From Acinetobacter pragensis (lineage in GTDB: Bacteria > Pseudomonadota > Gammaproteobacteria > Pseudomonadales > Moraxellaceae): DNA of 54,750 nt. Within the stretch, counting starts at the first letter, position 1, and each line of letters opens with the position of its first letter. Below, one piece after another: positions 28,203 through 37,299 of the stretch. Under the pieces are notes generated by a model, which saw nothing but the letters and a program-made list of their open reading frames with translations, ran no database searches and had not been told where the DNA came from. Location of the stretch: positions 12 to 54,761 of the forward strand of contig NZ_LUAW01000029.1 in assembly GCF_001605895.1 (NCBI RefSeq). The letters are read 5' to 3'. Both the position numbers and the translations under genes were made by a program.

Positions 28203-29195
28203 TTAGGCAGCTTGCCCCAAACCTTTGGGTATGCCATTGCGGCCTGGGAAGTCCTTCGCCAGTTTGCGCGCATTCGGCATTTTCAGCCACAGTCGAAGCA
28301 GTTTGCGGCGCTGAGTTAAATCGTCATAGTCTTCAAAGGCATTGCGCGAGTGCATGACGCAGTAATTATTGCAGAACTGTATGTCGCCCGGTTCAAGCAT
28401 CATATCCAATTTTAAATTTGGGTCATGGCTGATTTGATCAAATACATTTAAAGCATCCAGCTGCACTTGCGACATCGGCACATCGCGGCGTTCATGGCCC
28501 AGCTCAATATAGGCGCGCAAGTAACGGCAGGCGAGCTTGCCTTCATAGTAGCTGAAAATTGGGCTGAGTGAAGGATCGACTTCGCCTAAATGGTCATACC
28601 ATGCGGTATGGTAAAAATAGCTTAAATATTCTGGGTATTTTTCTAAAATAGTGTTGTACACGCTGGCAGAACTGACCAAGCTGCTGAGGCCGCCTTGTTT
28701 GGCTTTACGGATTGACAGCAATCCAACGACATCTGACATATCTGAATGGTAAGGCAGATAGCTGTTGGTCTCGTACACACGCGTCATTTTCTGATTTTTA
28801 TCGCCAATGTTTTCAACATAGCCAATTAAATCTCCGCGGGCATTTTGCGTGACAGGCTCTCCCAGATATAGACCCAGCGCATAATACATATTGCTCATTT
28901 GTATTTCTGTATATTTCGCCGCATCAATGCCGCGCAGCACAATAAAACCGTAGCCATTTTCCAGCTCATCGGCAATGTAAGCAAGTTCTTGAAGCGCATC
29001 TGCACAATGTATAGAAATATCTGTTTTGCTGAACTCAGGCGCTGTCAGCCGCTTATGTTCAAGCTGTTTTACGCAGTCATCTAGTGCTTGCAGCAAATCT
29101 GCAGACATGGTGTAAAGCCAATCGGTTTTTTGTGCGATGTCTTTGCCAAGCCATGCGCATTTATCGGTAATCGGTGTTTTTAAAATCGTGTTCAT
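28203..29195 (-). CDS. TauD/TfdA family Fe(II)/2-oxoglutarate dioxygenase
   Basis: A 330-residue oxygenase. Iron ligands are in LPYHSDMSD (HxD) and CVMHSRNAF (distal His). The 2-oxoglutarate Arg is probably in QRRKLLRLWLK. GYGFIVLRGID and LGLYLGEPV match the N-terminal part of TauD/TfdA and clavaminate-synthase-like enzymes. Known members hydroxylate taurine, 2,4-D, gamma-butyrobetaine or amino acids; the substrate here cannot be read. I use the ATG giving MNTILKTP, with GAGG 6 bases upstream, not one four codons earlier. The flavin monooxygenase gene lies 203 bases upstream in the same direction. Confidence 0.88.
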   Translation of the reverse strand: MNTILKTPITDKCAWLGKDIAQKTDWLYTMSADLLQALDDCVKQLEHKRLTAPEFSKTDISIHCADALQELAYIADELENGYGFIVLRGIDAAKYTEIQMSNMYYALGLYLGEPVTQNARGDLIGYVENIGDKNQKMTRVYETNSYLPYHSDMSDVVGLLSIRKAKQGGLSSLVSSASVYNTILEKYPEYLSYFYHTAWYDHLGEVDPSLSPIFSYYEGKLACRYLRAYIELGHERRDVPMSQVQLDALNVFDQISHDPNLKLDMMLEPGDIQFCNNYCVMHSRNAFEDYDDLTQRRKLLRLWLKMPNARKLAKDFPGRNGIPKGLGQAA

Positions 29196-29398
29196 ACGGT
29201 GCCTCATGCAGTGATTTTTTCAGCAATGAATCAATGAAGTTCAAAACTGTTTCCAATGGGGGTAAAGCAGCGGGAGATCAGCGCGGTGACAATTAGAAAA
29301 AACACAAAGAAACCCGCGGCTAAAAAATAATGATCTTCTTTAAAAAATACATTTAAGCCTGCGCAGAGACTTAAATGTATAGGGGGAGAGTGAGAGGA

Positions 29399-30673
29399 TT
29401 ATGCAGAATCTTTGAGCGGGCTTTTGGGCGCTTCATACAGGTGATACTTGCGCTGAATATCAATATGTTCCGCAATGTGTTTTGCATCGTGCCAAACACC
29501 CCAAATAAAGCTGGAACCGCGCCCAGTCAAATAAGGCAAACCGAGGAAATACACACCGCGCTCAGGAGAAATACCTTGCTTATGTTTAGGGCGCTGCTGT
29601 TCATCAAAAGCGTTGACTTGCAGCCAGTTAAAATCGTAGCTGAAGCCTGAAGCCCAAATTACTGAAGTAATATTTGCCTCGCTCATATCCAATTCTAAAA
29701 TTGGGCTAGTAACACAGGCTGGATCTGGCAGCTGCTGGCGAAGTTCTGGTTCTGGCGGCAGGTCTAAACCGTTATTTTGTACATAGGTATCGGCATCATC
29801 CAAAAATTGCATCAGGACTTCGTCACCAATGTCTAAATTGGTCTTTAGGTCATCTGCAAACTGAATTTTTTGCTGATTAAATGATTGTGTCATACCGACT
29901 AACGTTACACCTTGATTGGCTAAAGCGCGGAAATCAATATTGATGCCGCCATGGGCGCCGCTGACGGCTAGACCGCGCAGCGGGCCATTATCGGGACGCA
30001 TATAGTCCCAGCCGCCTAATACACCAAGCCACCATACATTGTCACGGCCGCGGTAATTGCGCGGCGGACGCTCGTGCTGTCCAACAGACAGATAAACTTT
30101 CCTGCCTGAACGGTTTATTTCATCCGCAATCTGTACGCCCGATGAACCTGAACCAATGACCAATACTGCGCCTTCCGGCAGCTGCTCTGGATTTTTGTAC
30201 TGATCTGAGTGGATTTGATAAAAATCAGGGTTTTTGGGTGCAACTGCAGGAATGACGGCTTTTTGAAATGCGCCAGTCGCAGACACAATGCGCTGAGTCT
30301 GAATAGTTCCCTCAGAGGTTTCTACCGTAAAGCCTTTTTTCTGTTTATTCTTAAATGCTTTTTGAACGTCTACACCAGTGTGAATCGGCAGGCTGAATTT
30401 TTCGGCATACTGCTCAAAATAATCGGCAACTTTGTCATGATGCACAAATGCATCGGGATCGGCTTTAAATTCCATATTCGGGAAACGGTCATGCCAGCAA
30501 GGGCCATTGGCAACCAGTGAATCCCAGCGGCGGGTACGCCATGCTTCAGCAATACGGTGCTTTTCTAAAACCACATGAGAAATTCCCAAGGCCGATAAAT
30601 GCTCACTCATTGCAACACCGGCCTGACCAGCACCGACTACAACCGTATCGACATTCAAATGATCTAATTTCAT
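29399..30673 (-). CDS. Flavin-containing monooxygenase, CzcO-like NAD(P)/FAD oxidoreductase
   Basis: A 424-residue two-dinucleotide-domain flavoenzyme. The FAD-binding GxGxxG is at the N-terminus (VVVGAGQAGVAMSEHL, about 11-26). The NADPH-binding glycine motif is VLVIGSGSSGVQIADE (about 165-180). An ATG motif (VSATGAF) and late ASGFSYDF are typical of class B monooxygenases. Such enzymes oxygenate N or S atoms or do Baeyer-Villiger reactions. GGAGG lies 9 bases before the ATG. It is encoded next to a TauD-type dioxygenase and opposite formaldehyde dehydrogenase, so it may oxidise an amine in the same pathway (inference). Confidence 0.87.
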   Translation of the reverse strand: MKLDHLNVDTVVVGAGQAGVAMSEHLSALGISHVVLEKHRIAEAWRTRRWDSLVANGPCWHDRFPNMEFKADPDAFVHHDKVADYFEQYAEKFSLPIHTGVDVQKAFKNKQKKGFTVETSEGTIQTQRIVSATGAFQKAVIPAVAPKNPDFYQIHSDQYKNPEQLPEGAVLVIGSGSSGVQIADEINRSGRKVYLSVGQHERPPRNYRGRDNVWWLGVLGGWDYMRPDNGPLRGLAVSGAHGGINIDFRALANQGVTLVGMTQSFNQQKIQFADDLKTNLDIGDEVLMQFLDDADTYVQNNGLDLPPEPELRQQLPDPACVTSPILELDMSEANITSVIWASGFSYDFNWLQVNAFDEQQRPKHKQGISPERGVYFLGLPYLTGRGSSFIWGVWHDAKHIAEHIDIQRKYHLYEAPKSPLKDSA

Positions 30674-32156
<1,483 letters not shown>

Positions 32157-32193
32157 TTTACAGATATATCACCTAGACATCTCATAATTGGAT

Positions 32194-32220
32194 AAGCCTT
32201 GCTGTAGCAGGGCTTTTTTA
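32194..32220 (+). terminator. Terminator after frmA
   Basis: AAGCCTTGCT / AGCAGGGCTT with one G-T pair, followed by a T-run. Confidence 0.8.
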
Positions 32221-32264
32221 TTCAAGATTAATTCTAGAAGAAATACATCAAATCTAATCAACAT

Positions 32265-32304
32265 AAAAAAAGCCAATGTTTAAATGGGTAAGCATTGGCA
32301 AAAA
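32265..32304 (-). terminator. Terminator of the second PhyH gene
   Basis: GCCAATG (32272-32278) pairs with CATTGGC (32293-32299). On the minus strand the stem is followed by a T-run, seen as A residues at 32265-32271. Confidence 0.75.
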
Positions 32305-32327
32305 AGAAGCATTTTAAAAACTGAGGT

Positions 32328-33119
32328 TTAGGCAATAATGGGAAATTCATCCTCAGGCAAAGCATCACCTGTTGATAATCTTTCCGCCAAATGCGGATAC
32401 TGCGGAGATGTTTTTCCGCCTCGGTTCACATAGACGGCATCATCACCTAACCAGCGGAAAGACACCGCGCGGCGTGAATGTTCATTGGATAAATTACCCG
32501 GTGCGCCGTGAATGGTTAAGTAGTCAAAGGCAATGGCATCGCCGGGCTGCAAATCCCAGCCAAGAATATTGTAATCTTCACGGTGCTGATCAATATCCGG
32601 CAGAATTTCTTCTTTGGCGCCTTCATGATCATAGTATTGGCCGTTAAAGCTTTGCGCTTTAAAATGCTTGCCCCACAGATGCGAGCCGGCAATAAACTCA
32701 ATGGCCGATGCTCTGGATACCGGATCGAGCGGTACCCATAAGCTGAGGGTCTGCTTGGCATCTACAGGGTAATAGGGCGCATCATGATGCCATGGCGTCA
32801 CTTTGGACGAGCCGGGGCCTTTGACCAGAACATGTTCATGAAACATGCGGGCCTGAGCAGACTGCATCAGTGTTTTGGCAATTTCAGCTGCAGGGCTTTC
32901 TTTAATAAATCGTTCAAATGGCGGGATATTCTGCCAGTTGCAGTAGTCTGCCCAAAAATGCCCTTTAGATTCATTTGGCGTATAGTCTCGGAACCATTGC
33001 CCCGGATTTTGCTCATTGGCCTGTATGCCTGCTTGCAGTACATCTATCCAATCTTTAAATAGACCGCGCAGCACGACAGCGCCATCACGTTTAAACAACT
33101 TCTGTTCTTCGGACAACAT
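32328..33119 (-). CDS. Phytanoyl-CoA dioxygenase (PhyH) family oxygenase, second copy
   Basis: A 263-residue Fe(II)/2-oxoglutarate dioxygenase. The iron ligands are in PWHHDAPYY (HxD) and TIHGAPGN (distal His); the 2-oxoglutarate Arg is in RRAVSFRW. IEFIAGSHLWG is the family turn. It is not a close duplicate of the first PhyH protein, so it probably catalyses a different step. WFRDYTPNESKGHFWADYCNW near residue 43 is an unusual aromatic segment that may line the active site. It is the last gene of the oxygenase cluster, converging with frmA; a 269-base gap separates its start from the downstream end of tehB. Confidence 0.87.
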   Translation of the reverse strand: MLSEEQKLFKRDGAVVLRGLFKDWIDVLQAGIQANEQNPGQWFRDYTPNESKGHFWADYCNWQNIPPFERFIKESPAAEIAKTLMQSAQARMFHEHVLVKGPGSSKVTPWHHDAPYYPVDAKQTLSLWVPLDPVSRASAIEFIAGSHLWGKHFKAQSFNGQYYDHEGAKEEILPDIDQHREDYNILGWDLQPGDAIAFDYLTIHGAPGNLSNEHSRRAVSFRWLGDDAVYVNRGGKTSPQYPHLAERLSTGDALPEDEFPIIA

Positions 33120-33388
33120 GATATTTACCCCAATGCGTAAATGAAGAGTTGTGAGCTCAGTATCAGCATCAATATTTGATGACTTAGAGACTATAAAAAG
33201 AACAGCGGGTTTAAGAAATGCGTGCTTTATAAAGCACTAATTTGGTTTTTTAAAAGCAGTAAAAGATAGTGAGGATTTTTTGAAGTATCGGATGAACAAA
33301 GATGCAAAAACAAGGACTCAATACTGAATGCTCAAAGCATACATAATGCAATAGAGCAGGCTATTGCATTAGAAAAAATTGATAGCGC

Positions 33389-34252
33389 TTAAACTTTCTG
33401 CGCCAGCAAGGTGGCGAAACGCTGCTTAATTCGGTTGCCTTGAGCGTCTGTCCGGTGCAGTTCACCGACATTTTCATTGTATTTTAATATCTTCCAGCCC
33501 AAGTAATATTCATTGAGTTCATTATGTTTAAAGCTGAATGGAAAATCTGCTTGTACTGGGTAGTCTGCCGTATCCATAGCGCAGACAATTAAATTAAAGC
33601 CATTAAGTTTAGTCGCCTGCTGCATATTTTTGATAAGGTGGGGAATTGTTTGACGCTGTAAAAACATCATTACCACTGTGCTGTAGATGAAATCGTATTG
33701 CCCTAAAATGCTGGGGTCTTGATTCAAGTCACGGATTTGAGTGTTAATATTCTGAATCTGTTCAGCCTGAATGATGTCATTAAGTTTTTGAATGCTCATG
33801 GCATTTATATCCCAAGCATCAACTTGAAAGCCGTGCTGGCTTAAATATAAAGCATTACGGCCAGTTCCGCAGCCCATATCCAGCGCGTGTCCTGCACTTA
33901 GTGACGGCAAGGCCGCTGCAATTTCAGAATGGGTGGGTGTCAGCTGGTATTTTTTAGAAAAATAATCGGCAGGGCGGCAGTAAAAACTCAGCTGGCATTC
34001 AGCATCTGCACTGGCTGAAACAATTTTATGCCAAGCTTGCGGTGCAATAAACGGCGGCTGATTGGCTGCTGTGAACTGATGCTCAGACAGAACAGTGCCT
34101 GCTTCGTCCAGCATGGCAAAATCAATCTGGCCTTTAATTACTCGCAATTTGGCCCAAGTGCCAGCCTTGGTGTTGTGCGCTTGCAAAAATCCCGCGGGGA
34201 TTAAGTCCGCAGTCCAGATTGGGAACTGTTTATAGCAGAGTAAATTTTCCAT
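33389..34252 (-). CDS. tehB: Tellurite-resistance methyltransferase TehB with DUF1971 domain
   Basis: A 287-residue protein. The N-terminal cupin-like DUF1971 domain (about 1-95) includes TWAKLRVIKGQIDF and PPFIAPQAWHKI. A TehB methyltransferase domain follows (about 100-287), with SAM motif I ALDMGCGTGRNALYLS. TehB methylates tellurite and related oxyanions and in Haemophilus also affects oxidant resistance. Length equals the two-domain H. influenzae form. It is followed, in its direction, by a 269-base gap before the second PhyH gene. No tehA lies beside it. Cytoplasmic. Confidence 0.9.
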   Translation of the reverse strand: MENLLCYKQFPIWTADLIPAGFLQAHNTKAGTWAKLRVIKGQIDFAMLDEAGTVLSEHQFTAANQPPFIAPQAWHKIVSASADAECQLSFYCRPADYFSKKYQLTPTHSEIAAALPSLSAGHALDMGCGTGRNALYLSQHGFQVDAWDINAMSIQKLNDIIQAEQIQNINTQIRDLNQDPSILGQYDFIYSTVVMMFLQRQTIPHLIKNMQQATKLNGFNLIVCAMDTADYPVQADFPFSFKHNELNEYYLGWKILKYNENVGELHRTDAQGNRIKQRFATLLAQKV

Positions 34253-34383
34253 ACGGGCCTTATCCTGAAGCAGCAGGTTTCTACAGAACTAAATTCATCT
34301 AAATGTACCACGCGCATTATGGATATGCTTAAATTTCAGCTGCATCTGTTTGTTTTGTTCAGGCTTGAACATATATTAGGCAT

Positions 34384-34413
34384 AAAAAAGCTGCAGGGCC
34401 TGCAGCTTTTTAA
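34384..34413. terminator. Terminator after the OsmC gene
   Basis: Near-perfect palindrome AAAAGCTGCAGG-G-CCTGCAGCTTTT with flanking A and T runs; works on either strand, mainly for the minus-strand OsmC gene. Confidence 0.85.
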
Positions 34414-34424
34414 GCTAGGAATAT

Positions 34425-34853
34425 TTAAACAGCTTCAGCTTCTAAAATTTCAAAGTCATGAGTAATTTCAACACCGCCATCCATCAGCATTTTGCTGGCA
34501 GAACAGTATTTTTCGGCAGACAGTTCAACCGCTTTTGACACTTGTTTTTCTTTTACGCCGTTGCCGGTAATCACAAAATGCAAATGAATTTTGGTAAATA
34601 CGGCAGGAATTGTGTCTGCACGGTCAGCTTTAAGGTCACAGCGCACATCAGTAATATCTTGGCGTGCTTTTTTAAGAATAGTCACAATATCAAAAGAAGC
34701 GCAGCCGCCAAGCCCAGTCAGGATAAGCTCCATTGGACGCGCGCCGCGGTTTTCACCGCCGTATTCTGGTGAACCATCCATGATTATAGTGTGGCCGCTT
34801 TGAGTTTTTGCTTCAAAAGCGACATTCTCTAGCCAATGAACACTCGATTGCAT
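34425..34853 (-). CDS. OsmC family protein (YhfA-like)
   Basis: A 142-residue OsmC/Ohr-fold protein. The two cysteines expected for thiol peroxidase chemistry are present: GLGGCASFDIVTIL and EKYCSASKML. PMELILTGLGGC is the family core. It is divergent from crp, the same arrangement as yhfA-crp in E. coli, which supports the YhfA assignment. YhfA's precise role is unknown; Ohr and OsmC relatives reduce organic hydroperoxides. Cytoplasmic. Confidence 0.88.
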   Translation of the reverse strand: MQSSVHWLENVAFEAKTQSGHTIIMDGSPEYGGENRGARPMELILTGLGGCASFDIVTILKKARQDITDVRCDLKADRADTIPAVFTKIHLHFVITGNGVKEKQVSKAVELSAEKYCSASKMLMDGGVEITHDFEILEAEAV

Positions 34854-35000
34854 TGCAAGTCCTTAAAAAAAGCTATAAATTTACGCAGTACCTGTACACT
34901 AACATAAATTGAGTTGATAAGGAATTTCACCTCTTTCGTGTGACAAGTTCATTTTAGGTCTTGTGCGATCTATAAATTATCCATAATCGGAATTGTTAGC

Positions 35001-35711
35001 ATGACTTCAAGCTTTTCACAACTAAGCACTGATGCGCTGTCTCCTGGTCAACTTCCTGAGTCAGTTAAAGCATTATTAAAACGTGCATATATTAATCGTT
35101 ATCCTAAACGCACGACTATCATAGATGCAGGATCAGAATCGAAATCTTTATATTTGATTCTGAAGGGGTCTGTATCCATCATCTTGAGTGAAGATGATGA
35201 ACGTGAAATTGTTGTAGCATATTTAAATGCGGGTGATTTCTTTGGGGAAATGGGTTTATTCGAAGCAAATGCACAGCGCACAGCGGAAGTCCGCACGCGT
35301 GATGTCTGTGAAATTGCCGAAATTACCTACGAAAACTTCCATGAGCTGAGCAAGCAGTACCCAGACTTGAGCTATGCGGTATTTGCTCAATTGGTACGCC
35401 GCCTGAAAAATACAACACGTAAAGTAACTGACTTGGCGTTTATTGATGTTTCAGGCCGTATTGCCCGCTGCTTAATCGATTTATCATCGCAGCCAGAAGC
35501 AATGATTTTGCCGAATGGCCGCCAAATCCGCATCACGCGCCAAGAAATTGGCCGCATTGTGGGCTGTTCGCGCGAAATGGTCGGCCGTGTTCTGAAAACT
35601 TTAGAAGAACAGGGCATGATCGAAACGGACGGTAAAGCGATTTTGATTTTTGATGCATCGCTTGAAGAAAAAAGTCAGCTGGTGACAGATGATGGTGAAG
35701 ACGAAGAATAA
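35001..35711 (+). CDS. crp: cAMP receptor protein, Crp/Vfr type
   Basis: A 236-residue global regulator. The cyclic-nucleotide domain includes GDFFGEMGLFE and the phosphate-binding segment AQRTAEVR, where Thr replaces the serine common in E. coli Crp. The dimer helix RLKNTTRKVTDLAF follows, then the winged HTH ITRQEIGRIVGCSREMVGRVLKTLE. The recognition helix RREMVGR-type residues differ little from E. coli, so it should read TGTGA-N6-TCACA sites. The N-terminus is about 20 residues longer than E. coli Crp, and the acidic tail DDGEDEE is an extension. A TGTGA half site upstream might give autoregulation, but the second half is poor. A terminator follows. Confidence 0.93.
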   Translation: MTSSFSQLSTDALSPGQLPESVKALLKRAYINRYPKRTTIIDAGSESKSLYLILKGSVSIILSEDDEREIVVAYLNAGDFFGEMGLFEANAQRTAEVRTRDVCEIAEITYENFHELSKQYPDLSYAVFAQLVRRLKNTTRKVTDLAFIDVSGRIARCLIDLSSQPEAMILPNGRQIRITRQEIGRIVGCSREMVGRVLKTLEEQGMIETDGKAILIFDASLEEKSQLVTDDGEDEE

Positions 35712-35727
35712 TCTTCTTCTGAATCAT

Positions 35728-35759
35728 AAAAAAGCAAATCTTCGGGTTTGCTTTTTTTA
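35728..35759 (+). terminator. Terminator after crp
   Basis: AAAGCAAA / TTTGCTTT with an 8-base loop and a T-run of seven. Confidence 0.85.
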
Positions 35760-35944
35760 TGGCTTTCTTTCTATTATTTAATAACAAAGTTTCATGAAAT
35801 AGTGATTTAACTTGAATCTAAGATTTGGTTAGTCTAACTGCAGTTAAATACAGCTTCATTTAAATAGTAATTTATAAATAGCGGTTTAATAAAATTGACT
35901 GAATGCTGAAGCAATCGAATGACGTAAAAAGGAACTGAAGGATT

Positions 35945-36994
35945 ATGCAATTCAAAGCGTTGGGAAAATCAGGAATTCTGGTTCCGGAAATCTGCTTAGG
36001 CACGATGACTTTTGGTGAGCAAAATACACAAGAGCAAGGTTTCGCGCAGCTAGACTATGCTTTAGAGCGCGGATTGAATTTTTGGGATACTGCAGAAATG
36101 TATCCTGTCCCACCAAAGCCGGAAACGCAGGGCGCCACAGAAGGGGTAATTGGCAATTGGCTGGCAACGCGCGGCGGCCGCGACAAAGTGATTATCGCTT
36201 CTAAAATTGCCGGGCCTTCTCAGGGCGGCAGCCAAATCCGGGACGGTCAGACCCGATTTACCGCAGCAGATATAGAATCAGCGCTGGATGGTAATTTAAA
36301 GAGATTACAGACGGATTATATCGACTTGTATCAGCTGCACTGGCCGCAGCGTCCAGTAAACTTCTTTGGCAAACTCGGCTACGGCAATGCGGAAGCTTTT
36401 AATGAGCGGGAAGTGACTGATCTGGCCGAAACCTTGACCGCGCTCAGCAATGAAGTTAAAAAGGGCCGAATCCGTCATATCGGGCTGTCAAATGAAACGC
36501 CATGGGGAACACTGAAGTTCCTGCATTTGGCAGAACAGCTCGGTCTGGATAAAGTGGTGAGCGTACAGAATCCTTACAGCCTGCTGAACCGGACCTATGA
36601 AACCGGCATGTCCGAAATTGCGAAATATGAGGGTGTAGGTTTATTGGCCTATTCACCATTGGCTTTTGGCTATTTGACAGGGAAATTCCGTAACGGAGCA
36701 CGTCCAGAAAATGCCCGTGTCACCTTATATAGCCGTTTTAGCCGCTACAGCAATCCTGAAAGTGAATGGGCCGTAGAACAGTATGCGCAGCTGGCAGAAA
36801 AGCACCATTTGACATTGACGCAGCTGGCTCTGGCATTTATTAAGCAGCAGTTCTTTGTGACCAGCACTATTATCGGTGCAACCAATTTGAATCAGCTGAA
36901 AGAAAACATCGATGCTTTTGACGTCAATCTGTCCGAAGAAATTTTGCAGGAAATAGACGGCATTCACCGTCAGCAGCCCAATCCGGCGCCCTAG
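35945..36994 (+). CDS. tas: NADP(H)-dependent aldo-keto reductase, Tas family
   Basis: A 349-residue (beta/alpha)8 reductase very like E. coli Tas in length and motifs. The tetrad is present: Asp and Tyr in DTAEMYPVPPKPETQG, Lys in VIIASKIAG and His in LYQLHWPQRP. Cofactor-binding SNETPWG, QNPYSLLNR and STIIGATN follow. The enzyme reduces carbonyls with NADPH; the physiological substrate is unknown. AAGGA lies upstream of the ATG. Monocistronic, with its own terminator. Confidence 0.92.
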   Translation: MQFKALGKSGILVPEICLGTMTFGEQNTQEQGFAQLDYALERGLNFWDTAEMYPVPPKPETQGATEGVIGNWLATRGGRDKVIIASKIAGPSQGGSQIRDGQTRFTAADIESALDGNLKRLQTDYIDLYQLHWPQRPVNFFGKLGYGNAEAFNEREVTDLAETLTALSNEVKKGRIRHIGLSNETPWGTLKFLHLAEQLGLDKVVSVQNPYSLLNRTYETGMSEIAKYEGVGLLAYSPLAFGYLTGKFRNGARPENARVTLYSRFSRYSNPESEWAVEQYAQLAEKHHLTLTQLALAFIKQQFFVTSTIIGATNLNQLKENIDAFDVNLSEEILQEIDGIHRQQPNPAP

Positions 36995-37017
36995 CAGAAA
37001 TATCTATTTTATCTCTG

Positions 37018-37050
37018 AAAAAGGCCCTTGTATTTCAAGGGCCTTTTTTT
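37018..37050 (+). terminator. Terminator after the aldo-keto reductase gene
   Basis: AAGGCCCTTG / CAAGGGCCTT with a 5-base loop and a T-run. Confidence 0.9.
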
Positions 37051-37232
37051 ATGCATTTTAATCTCTTTAACTAGCTGAATTAAAAGCGATTTAAATGTTA
37101 TGAAATAATCGCTAAAGATAAACGGCATTATTTACCCTAAAAGACTTGAAATTATTTATTTATATACCAATATTAATACTGAGATCCAATAAATGAAATA
37201 TTATAAGTTTTTGAAAAATATGTAGAAAATTG

Positions 37233-37260
37233 GTTGAAAATCTAAAGAGCACTCCCATAT
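37233..37260 (+). promoter_or_regulatory. Sigma-32 heat-shock promoter of clpB
   Basis: GTTGAAA at 37233-37239, then 13 bases, then TCCCATAT at 37253-37260. This is nearly the sigma-32 consensus CTTGAAA-N(11-16)-CCCCATnT. It lies 40 bases before the clpB start codon. The rest of the 36995-37299 gap holds the reductase terminator and AT-rich sequence. Confidence 0.8.
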
Positions 37261-37299
37261 ATCCATCAAGTACAATATTTGTTGTGAGGAATAACAAGA

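Noticed and set aside
34939..34960. TGTGA half site upstream of crp as a Crp autoregulation site
   Set aside because: The second half (CATTT) is too far from TCACA to call.
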